Below are positions 56,081-64,000 of a stretch of DNA of 64,000 nt, one piece after another. Each line of letters starts with the position of its first letter. Position 1 is the first letter of the stretch. The notes under the pieces are model-generated. The model searched no databases. It was not told the origin of the DNA and saw only the letters and a program-made list of their open reading frames with translations. Source of the DNA: Excoecaria cochinchinensis (taxonomy: Eukaryota > Streptophyta > Magnoliopsida > Malpighiales > Euphorbiaceae). The position numbers were made by a program, and so were the translations under genes. The stretch lies in assembly GCA_947683425.1 (NCBI GenBank), contig CANTUQ010000004.1, forward strand, positions 5,618,001 through 5,682,000, in the 5' to 3' direction.

Positions 56081-56545
56081 GACCATTATTATTGTTACTA
56101 TTGTTATGTTTTTTGCACTGCCTTTATATTTATGTGTTTAATTTTAGATTTATTACTACTATTTTTATTATTGTTCTTTTCGTGTTTGGGTAAAATGTGA
56201 TGTCGCTCGCTTGAGCATCGCCGTGACCGAATGGGGGGTCATGACGCGTAGGAGACCACATCGTTTGGGTGAGACCTTTCCTATCCCCTACTTGTGTGAT
56301 TGTATTTTATTTGTAAATAAAATGTAAGATAAAAAGTCGCAAGAATATTTTTATAACTAAATTGGGATTTTTACTAATAAAGTGGGACCAATGTCCTCGA
56401 TTTTAGCCAAGGAATGTAAAATATCACAAGATAAAATGAAGAGTTAAGTTTTCTTAAAAATGGGATCACGCATCCCGGTTTTTAAGCTAATAGCCAAAAT
56501 AACTCTTCGATCCCTCTTTAAGTGAGCATGAAGGAACCCGATGTC
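55455..56545 (+). mobile_element. T3-type LTR fragment inside the chromovirus LTR
   Basis: Matches the T3 5' LTR from about 39690 to 40800 in the same orientation: TTCTGAGGGTAAACA, a (TTA)n block, GTGAGACCTTTC, GGGACCAATGTCC and CACGAAGGAAC phrases. The right edge ends GATGTCTACA, which reads in reverse as TGTAGACATCGGGTTCC, similar to a T3 LTR start. CTTAT occurs at both edges (55488-55492 and 56546-56550). How it was captured is unclear. Confidence 0.75.
55660..56085 (+). repeat. (TTA)n/(TTG)n microsatellites in the LTR fragment
   Basis: Pure runs near 55660-55700, a TTG run near 55768-55800 followed by TTA, and an ATT run near 56028-56080. Reading frames of Leu/Tyr/Cys across them are artefacts. 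Confidence 0.9.
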
Positions 56546-57076
56546 TACACTTATCGCCATGTAAAATGCACAAAAGAAACCCATTAAAACAGAATGAATT
56601 TACACGGCAGTATGACAAAAGCCTACCGCCGTGTGAACTCATGGATAAGCAAAACTCAAGCACAAAAATACGATCACACGGTGGTATAACCTTCCTTACC
56701 GCCGTATGGATCAACAAAAACCCAAAATTTTTGCCCAAACTCATGTAAAATCATACCCAAAATCGCTTTTACTTCCAAAATCACCAAACCCACTTAAATT
56801 CCACAATATACACTTCAATTAAACACACATATACACACTTTCACACTCAATTTCTAGAAATTAAACAATAAATCAGTAATAGATCAAAATTATACAATTA
56901 CAAACAAATTTCCAAATCTCAAATCCTAAGCTCATTGAACATCAATTGGCTGTACTACTATCGACAATCTCCTTTCCTTTCGGATCCTTAGGAGGCAACT
57001 CTGATCAAACAAATCCAAAACACACAAAACTCAAAACCCTAAATACAAACACACACACACCAATGAGAAACACGAG

Positions 57077-57233
57077 GAAAGAAGAAGAAGAAGAAGAAGA
57101 AGAAGAAGAAGAAGAAACTTACTCAAATAGCTCTTGAATTTGTCAAACCCAACACAACCCACGAACTCAAGAAGATGCAAGTTAGCAAAGAGGAAGGAGA
57201 AAAGCAGAGAAGAAGAAGAAGAAGAAGAAGAAG
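57077..57233 (+). repeat. Two (GAA)n microsatellites
   Basis: GAA runs at 57077-57115 and 57209-57233, pyrimidine-rich on the LTR sense (minus) strand. A comparable TCT tract in the C3 LTR (60050-60083) is at a matching place, so this is an LTR feature. Confidence 0.9.
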
Positions 57234-57512
57234 AAACATGGAAGAGGAAATGGGAGAGGGGCAGATTTGCTCACTCTTTCATTTTCTCTCTCCTAGGCTT
57301 ATATAGCCCCTCACTTGCCACATGTCATAAGGTTGTAGTGCATTTTACCAATTCCCAACTAATTCTTCTTATTCTTCTAACCACACAAACACACCACACA
57401 ATAAAAAAATAACATGCAAATATGCACTAAAAACTTAATAAATCATGCAAAGACACTTTAACACACACACACACAAGCTCAAAACTACTAGGATGAGAAT
57501 TGGGGTGTTACA

Positions 57513-57531
57513 ACTCTCCCCTTCTCAAAAG
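57513..57531 (-). other. C2 polypurine tract
   Basis: On the minus strand TTTTGAGAAGGGGAGAGT abuts the LTR start TGTAACACCCC. Position and purine content fit the plus-strand primer. Confidence 0.85.
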
Positions 57532-57576
57532 AATTTTGTTCTCAAAATTCTCACCTGAACTGAACAAATGCGGATA

Positions 57577-58592
57577 CTAAGATCTCATAGCTGACTCTGG
57601 TCCCCATGTAGCTTCTTCAACTCCATTATGTTGCCATAAAACCTTAACCAGAGGAATCTTTTTATTCCTAAGCTGTGTTATTTCCCGAGCTAGAATTGCC
57701 TTCAGTTCTTCATCATATGAATAATCTGACTGAATTCTCACATCTTGAACTAATAGTATATGAGATGCATCTGATCTATATCGCCGAAGCATAGATACGT
57801 GGAATATATCATGTAATTTGGCTAGTTCCAAAGGTAAAGCTAATTGGTAGGCAACTGGACCAACCTTTTCGAGAATTTCATAAGGCCCTATAAACTTTGG
57901 GCTCAATTTTCCTTTCTTGCCAAAACACAAAACCTTCCGCCACTGGGATACTTTCAAAAACACTTTATCTCCAACTTCAAACTTAATATCCTTCCATTTT
58001 TCATTGGCATAAGATCTCTGTCTATCCCTTGCCACTTTTAAATTCTGTTGCACTAGTCGGATCTTTTCTTCAGTGTCTCTAACTAACTCTAGACCCACAA
58101 TAGAATGTTCTGACAACTCAGTCCAATAAATTGGAGTCCGACATCTCCTCCCATAGAGAGCCTCATATGGGCCCATACCAATGATCACTTGATGGGTATT
58201 GTTATATGCAAATTCCATTAATGCCACATATTTGTCCCAACTTCTCGAGAAATCTAATACACACCCTCGAAGCATACCCTTAAGATTCTGTATAACCCTT
58301 TCTAATTGACCATCAATCTGAGGATTAAATGCAGTACTAAAATTTAGATGAGTACCCAAAGCAGCCTGCAATACTTTCCAAAACATCGACGTAAATCTTG
58401 GATCTCAATCAGACACATTTGATAATGGAACTCCATACAATCGGACCACTTTCTTCACATAAATCTCGGCCAGACGATCCATTGGGTAATCAAGTCGAAC
58501 TGGAAAAAAGTGAGCCGACTTGGTGAGCCGATAAACTATAACCCAAATCGTATCATGCTTTCTCTAAGTTAGAGGCAAACCTAACACAAAAT
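57577..58592 (-). pseudogene. pol: C2 pol: integrase with chromodomain-like tail
   Basis: Integrase core end (VSD...DPRFTSMFW, AFNPQIDGQLERVIQNL), GPY/F module (KFIGPYEILEKVGPV), FHVSMLRRY, then the tail IPLVKVLWQHNGVEEATWGPE, which fits the chromodomain-type end of Del/Tekay chromoviruses that targets integration to heterochromatin. It ends MRS and a stop at 57577. The upstream part (58387-58592) has stops and runs straight into RT at 58593 through a deletion. Confidence 0.85.
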
Positions 58593-59360
58593 TATCGTCA
58601 ATGAACACAACTACAAATCAATCAAGATACAGCCTGAACACCTTATTCATTAAATCCATAAAAGCCGTAGGTGCATTAGTCAAACCAAATGGCATCACTA
58701 GGAACTCATAGTGGCCATATCGTGTCTAAAAAGCAGTCTTAGCTACATCCACGTCCTTAACCCGCAAGTGATAATATCCTAACCTCAAGTCAATCTTGGA
58801 GAATACTTTGGCTTCCCTGAGCTGATAAAATAAATCCTCTATCCTCGGCAACAGATACTTGTTATTTACAGTAACTTTATTGATCTGCCAGTAATCAATA
58901 CACATCCTTAAAGTGCCATCCTTCTTCTTAACAAACAAAATCGGAGCACCCCATGGAGAAATGCTAGGCCGAATAAAGCCTTTATCCAATAGCTCCTGTA
59001 ATTGAATTTTCAATTCTCTTAATTCCATAGGAGCCATTCGATAAGGCGCTTTAGAAATAGGAGTAGTGCCTGGCGTAATCTCTATGGATAGCTCTACCTC
59101 TCTCTCAGGAGGCAAACCCAATAACTCTTCAGGGAACACATCAGCAAACTCTCTTACAATAGGGATATCCTGAATCTTAACTTGACTTCGCTTAGAATCC
59201 AAAACCAATGCCAAAAATGCCTCACACCCCTTTCTCATCATGGCTGAGATCACACTGTTTAAAGAACTAGAATCCAAACCTCTTATAGCCACTGAAGACT
59301 AACCACTCTTGAGCACTACTATCTCTCTATGACAATCCACTACTGCTCGGTACTTGCACA
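58593..59360 (-). pseudogene. pol: C2 pol: reverse transcriptase, truncated
   Basis: From 59292: VREFADVFPEELLGLPPEREVEL, APYRMAPMELRELKIQL, FIRPSISPWGAPILFVKKKDGTLRMCIDY, MPFGLTNAPTAFMDL and VVVFIDD. At FIDD (about 58600) the reading passes directly into the integrase core, so the rest of RT, RNase H and the integrase zinc finger (about 1.2-1.5 kb) are deleted. A stop at 58725 is also present. Confidence 0.82.
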
Positions 59361-59608
59361 ACTAGTCCATACCCAAAATCATTTCAAACTCACGGAACGG
59401 CAGACTAATCAAATCCACAGGAAATTCTACACCTTGTACCATCAAAGGACAATCTCTAAACACTCTACTCACATTAACACTATGCCCTAAGGGGCTGGTC
59501 ACACAAATCTCATAGTCTAATTGATCCACACTAGGCAACTTGGCACATAACTTATCCGAACACAAATATGAGTGTGTGGACCCAGGGTCTATTAAAGCAT
59601 GCAATTCC
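59361..59608 (-). pseudogene. pro: C2 protease, cut by C3
   Basis: HALIDPGSTHSYLCSDKL, DYEICVTSPLGHSVNVSRVFRDC and REFEMILGMD match C1 and C3. The N-terminal side is cut at 59608 by the C3 LTR, so C2 gag and 5' LTR are absent here. C3 therefore inserted into or replaced part of C2. Confidence 0.82.
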
Positions 59609-61739
59609 CGTAACACCCCATCTCCCACCCTAGTAGTTTGAGCCATATTATATGTGAATGTGTATGTGTATTTTTGGCATGAGTATATTTTATTTTTGGT
59701 TATACGCATGTTTATTAGGTTTAGTTTGAGTGTAGTTGCATGTAGGGAGTTAGTGTATGTGTAAGTGGGCTTGGGTTTGGGTGTTGTGTAGAGTATGTTT
59801 GTAGGGTGTGAGTGGTCAAATTCCACCAATGGTAAGATGAAAAGTGGCAAGGGATTTAGAAGGGTTATAAATAGCAAAGAGAGAGCAGTATTTAGCTACC
59901 TTGCTCTCCCGTTCTCTTTCTCATGCCATATCTTCCCCTCTTCTTCTTCTTCCTCTTGTTTCATCTTGATCCATCTTCATTTGGCTAAGATTTTGGTGGA
60001 AATTGATCAACTCAAGTGTTATTGGTAAGGTTTTAGTTTAGTTTTGTTCTTCTTCTTCTTCTTCTTCTTCTTCCTCCTCTTTCTCCTTGATTTTGTTGGT
60101 AATTGATTTGAGCTAGGGTTTTTGTTTGTTATGTCATTTTGGGTGTTCTTGATCAGAGGTGCCCCCTAGAGATCCCAAGGGTAAAGAGAAGGCTAGTGGA
60201 AGTGGTGCTCTTTGATTTGGAGCAAAGGATTTCAAGGTTTGGAATTTTTGTGGTTTTGATGCATTTTTATGATTTTGTGTTTGATTTGATTTTTCTGGAA
60301 ATTTATGGAGTTAAAGTGGCTTGGGTATGTTTAAATGTTATGGATTTTGACTAATGTGTGTTGAGATACTTTGAATGTGGTATATTAGATCAAAATATGC
60401 TTTGGATTGGAATTTTGAATTCAAATTGGCTAGTTGTTAAATTGGAGATTTTAATTATGTTATTTCTTGATTTAAGTGTGATTATTGGCATAAAAGTTGG
60501 ATTTTGGATTGTTTATGATGATTGGAATGTTTGATTTGAGTTGTATTGAAGTTTTGTTTGATTTGGAAGGTTTGGGTGTGTTATGGAGATGCAGGTTTTC
60601 TGCAGAATTGCTGTAGTTCTGGAAAATGCGACTTTATCACGAGTCGGATGCATGTTGCAAGCGCGACATAAGCCGATCTATTCATTTGCACGCGAGCACG
60701 AGGCTAGTTGTGAGCCTGTCGCAAGCGCGACACCTCCTATTTTCAAAATGAGTTTTCGTTTGTGCTTTCTATATTTATTTTCCGAACTTGTGATGCTATT
60801 AGACTTATGCATTGATAATTTTATGAACAATATGAATATGATTAGATGACTTATGCATGGCCTGCAAGAGTCAAATTAGTGGATAGTTAGGCATGCCTAA
60901 TAGAGTTCAGTAGCTGCAGTCCTAATGTGTTTTGGACCCTGATCAGGTCCCCATTTGGATCCTCGTGATCCTCAATGTGTATGGATCTTGTTTAAGATCC
61001 CCCAATGTGAAAATATTTTGAATGAGAAAATAATGATGTTGCTTTTCGATTGTACCCTCGGGTACCCCAAATGTGTTCACTCGTTATCCGCTATTGTGAG
61101 TCAGCAGGCATTTCGTTTCGTTTGTTTATTTTGTTATGACTATAAGCATATGAAATCAGCATGATTTATGAATTTAATTATGAGCTTTGAATACAATCGA
61201 ATGTGAATAAGCTATGATTTTGTTACATGTGGTCATGAGCATGTACCATTTTGTATGTGTTTTGTCTTAACGACCATTGTGAATGGCCGTTCATATTATT
61301 TGTGTGTTTTCCCCACTAAGCGTTATTGCTTAGCACGGGTGTTTCATCCGTGCAGGTGCGAAAGGTTTTGAGCTTTTGGGAGAGTTACTGCAGGTCTAGC
61401 CAACACAGAAGGATTGAAGTGTTAGGACTTAGTGTTGTAATTAAGTTTTTTATGTAATCGTTTGGGCTCTCATTGTATTTATTCTTTTGTATTGCTTCTG
61501 CTATGTATTTTGGTAGATAGAACTTTTATAATATCAGTTAGGTTTAGAATATTTTTATAATGGCCTTTAATATCAATGAATAATCTTTAAGTTCTCTAGT
61601 TTTAAGTTTTAATTTCCACTGATTCGATATTTTGTGTATATGTATATTGTTCTGCTTTCCTTGGTGACACCCCTGTCCATACGGGTTCTCACTCCACTCG
61701 CAGGATGAGTTCTTCTACATATGGGTAGGGCGTATTATA
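59609..61739 (+). mobile_element. C3 5' LTR
   Basis: About 2.13 kb, starting CGTAACACCCC (first base changed from the usual TG) and ending GGGCGTATTATA, five bases before the PBS. It holds the stem-loop CTAAGCGTTATTGCTTAG (61316-61333), GCAAGCGCGAC motifs (60640-60735) and a TCT tract (60050-60083). The degraded ends suggest an older insertion than S1-S4. Confidence 0.82.
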
Positions 61740-61744
61740 GTTTT

Positions 61745-61756
61745 TGGTATCAGAGC
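61745..61756 (+). other. C3 primer-binding site (initiator tRNA-Met)
   Basis: TGGTATCAGAGC is a perfect match to the site complementary to the plant initiator tRNA-Met 3' end. Confidence 0.93.
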
Positions 61757-61846
61757 ATGGTTTAGGCATTTTTTGGGTGTTTGTAGAGTATAGATAGGTG
61801 TTTAGGAATGTGTTGGCTAATACGGATGTCTTTATATTTGTTATAG

Positions 61847-63060
61847 ATGGATTCTGTGCATGGATCACTCGAGGGGTCAGCTGAGACTGCTCATCCCCAA
61901 GAGCAAGATCTGACAGTGTCTGGTCTACCTCAGTCAGCTAGGGTGCAACCTGAGGCTGCAGCCATGCCTTTTAACGCTATGTTGAAGATATCTCAAGACA
62001 TGGCTCGGGACTTGGAAAGGGTGACTACTCCGAGAGCCCCGATTGAGAGCATGAGGAAAGCTAGGGCGGATGATTTCTATAGGATAAGTCTTGATGAGTC
62101 TGAATCGACTGAGAAATGGATTGAGAAAGTGAAGAGAGTTCTTGAGGAAATTTGTTGCCCTCCTGAGAGGCAGGTTGAGTGTGTTGTTGCTTTGCTCTAG
62201 GGATCAGCTTATGACTTGTGGAAGTTAGTTCGTAGGCATCCCCAGTTGCCAGATTCGGTCACATGGGAGTTCTTTAAACGGGAGTTCACGAGTAAGTATG
62301 TGACCAAGGCCTATAAGGAGGCTAAGTTGGCTCAATTTCTCAGTTTGAAGCAGAGGGCTATGTCAATTTCTTAGTATGAAAAAGAGTTTAATAGGCTTAG
62401 GAAGTATGCTCCTTCGGGTATTCTGACAGAGGAATTTAGGTGTCAGCATTTTGAGGCAGGATTAAATGAGTCTTTGAGAGCCATGCTTATATCTTTGTTG
62501 AGTACCCCTGCTATCAGCTACTACCAGATTGTTCAAGCAGCTGTACGGGCAGAGAGGTCTGAGTCTATTTTGAGGGAGAGAGCTCAGAGAAGGAATCCTC
62601 CTCGTGGAGGTTTATCCTCGGGTAAGAGGTCGAGGAATCCGCAAGATGAGTCTTCTTCAGGTCTTGCTTCAAGAGGTAGGAGGCAAGGATCTACAGTTTG
62701 TTCGAGTGCTGTAGAGGTAGTTCTGGTGGAAGCGGTAAAATGGTGCCCGAGTGTTCTCACTGCAGTAAGCGCCACAAGGGCGAGTGTAGATGGCTCACTC
62801 GAGGTTATTTTCGTTGTGGAAGTACCGATCATTTTCTAGAAAACTGTCAGAAATTAAGTGAGAATACTGGATATCAACGTGAAACTATCCAGTCAGGGTC
62901 TAATGCTCCTCAAGCTACTCGAGGTCGAGGCAAAGGTAGAGGTCGAGGTGGACGGCCTAGAGAGGGTTCTCCATCAGAGTCAGTAGATCGTCCTCAGATG
63001 GTACCAGCGAGGGCGTATGCTATGAGAACTCGGCATGAGCAGGATGCGCCAGATGTGATT
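61847..63060 (+). pseudogene. gag: C3 gag
   Basis: ATG 61847 (MDSVHGSLEGSAET), 91 bases after the PBS. The gag core (KWIEKVKRVLEEICCP, FFKREFTSKYVTKAYKEAKLAQFLSLKQRA, ISYYQIVQAAVRAERSE) is followed, after a frameshift near 62710, by a zinc-knuckle region CSHCSKRHKGEC...FRCGSTDHFLENC and a Gly/Arg-rich stretch. TAGs at 62198 and 62372 replace Gln codons seen in C1. Confidence 0.87.
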
Positions 63061-63500
63061 GCAGGTAAGTTTCTACTCTGTGATATTGAGATATATGCTC
63101 TAATAGATCCTGGTTCCACACACTCATAGTTGTGTTTTGATATGTTATTTGATAAGTTGCATGATGTTGATCAGTTAGATTATGAGATTTGTGTGACCAA
63201 TCCCTTAGGGCATAGTGTCAATGTGAGTAGAGTGTTTAGGAATTGTCCCCTGTTGGTCCAACGTATTGAGTTTCAAGCAGATTTGATAGATTTGCCTTTC
63301 CGAGAATTTGATTTGATTTTGGGAATGGATTGGTTAAGTAAGCACCGAGCAATAGTTGATTGTCATGGGAAGACGGTTGTGTTGCGGGATAGACATCATT
63401 CTCCGATTATGGTTAAAGGTTTAGGCTCAGGTTCTTTGGGGAATGTGATTTCTGCCATGCAAGCTAAGAGGTTCATGCGGAAGGGTTGTGAGGCATTCTT
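63061..63500 (+). pseudogene. pro: C3 protease
   Basis: YALIDPGSTHS, then TAG at 63127 (a Tyr codon in C1), then DYEICVTNPLGHSVN, REFDLILGMDWLSKH and VKGLGSGSLGNVISAMQ. In frame with the Gag zinc-knuckle part, as expected for a Gag-Pro-Pol polyprotein. Confidence 0.85.
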
Positions 63501-64000
63501 TGCTATAGTGTTAGATTCTAAGCGCTGTCAAGTTAAGATTGATGATATCCCAATGGTTAGGGAGTTTGAGGATGTGTTTCCTAGAGGATTGCCTGGGTTA
63601 CCTCCGGAGAGAGAAGTGGAGTTGTCCATAGAGATAGTGTCGGGTACTACTCCTATTTCTAAAGCACCTTATCGAATGGCTCCTATAGAGTTGAGAGAAC
63701 TTAAAACTCAATTATAAGAGCTATTGGATAAAGGCTTTATTAGACCTAGCATATCTCCATGGGGAGCCCCGGTATTGTTCGTAAAGAAGAAGGATGGTAC
63801 GTTAAGGATGTGCATCGACTATCGGCAAATTAATAAAGTTACTGTGAAAAATAAGTATCCTTTACCTAGGATTGAGGATTTGTTCGACCAGCTCAGAGGT
63901 GCAAGAGTCTTTTCTAAGATTAACCTACGGTCCGGGGTATTATTAGCTTCGGGTTAGAGATGTGGATGTGGTTAAGACTGCATTTCGGACGCGCTATGGC
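63501..64000 (+). pseudogene. pol: C3 reverse transcriptase, N-terminal part (runs off window)
   Basis: VREFEDVFPRGLPGLPPEREVELSIEI, TAA at 63715 (Gln expected), DKGFIRPSISPWGAPVLFVKK, DGTLRMCIDYRQINKVTVKNKYPLP and DLFDQLRGARVFSKINL, then a one-base slip near 63935 and a TAG in place of the Gln of YYQLRV. It continues past 64000 with VKTAFRTRYG. Confidence 0.87.

Larger units (their letters stand above)
55195..57512 (-). mobile_element. Chimeric chromovirus LTR shared by C1 and C2
   Basis: On the minus strand it starts TGTAACACCCCAATTC at 57512, next to the C2 PPT, and ends GGGGTGTTACA at 55195, next to the C1 PBS. One LTR thus serves as 3' LTR of C2 and 5' LTR of C1. Its middle (about 55455-56545) is replaced by a T3-type LTR fragment, and the usual CTAAGCG stem-loop is missing. 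(GAA)n tracts lie at 57077-57115 and 57209-57233. Confidence 0.85.

Overview
The window is a block of nested plant LTR retrotransposons, almost all Ty3/gypsy. I found no host gene, no tRNA or rRNA gene and no prokaryotic feature. The evidence is multi-kilobase LTRs bounded by TG...CA, 5-bp target-site duplications (TSDs), primer-binding sites matching plant tRNA-Arg or initiator tRNA-Met, Gag-Pol fragments of the Tat/Ogre and chromovirus (Del/Tekay-like) lineages, and heavy C-to-T decay. It fits heterochromatin of a large-genome flowering plant. I cannot name the species. Labels used here (T = Tat/Ogre elements, C = chromovirus interiors, S = LTRs without an adjoining interior) are mine.

Layout. 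1-2392 is the right part of a Tat-type LTR (A). 2393-2460 is a scrap of reverse transcriptase, and 2478-3957 is a chromovirus-like LTR fragment (S0). Element T1 (+) starts at 3958 and is spread over 34.7 kb because other elements landed in it: solo LTR S1 (4257-7310, TSD AGCGG), S2 (9683-12059, TSD TAGAG), S3 (13428-16540, TSD ACTAC), S4 (16807-19375, TSD CCGAA), and the complete 17.15-kb element T2 on the minus strand (19735-36888, TSD CCTGC). T1 resumes at 36894 (end of gag, protease) and is cut at 38695 by T3 (+). T3 has a 5' LTR at 38695-41481, a heavily deleted interior, a 29-unit minisatellite in its 3' untranslated part, and a truncated 3' LTR at 47611-48091. From 48092 to 59608 there are chromovirus pieces on the minus strand: LTR-like S5, interior C1, a chimeric LTR at 55195-57512, and interior C2. 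C3 (+) starts at 59609 with its LTR, and its gag-protease-RT runs off the window end.

How the parts work together. T2 is the most complete element: LTR, tRNA-Arg PBS, one gag-pro-RT-RNaseH-second RNaseH-integrase frame (33965 to 27636) broken by seven stops, a polypurine tract (PPT) and the second LTR. Between integrase and the 3' LTR it also carries a sense ORF related to the Athila ORF1/plant-transposon family and, divergently, an antisense ORF resembling plant mobile domain/DUF7745 proteins with at least one well-framed intron. T1, T3, C1, C2 and C3 are dead copies.

The non-coding signals are the most unusual content: CpG-rich palindromes and a conserved 18-bp stem-loop in the chromovirus-type LTRs, U5 repeat modules with a hairpin beside a PBS-like sequence in the Tat LTRs, and unrelated tandem repeats in the 3' parts of T2 and T3. 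I see no new multi-gene system. Percent identities and ages were not computed; similarity statements are by eye.
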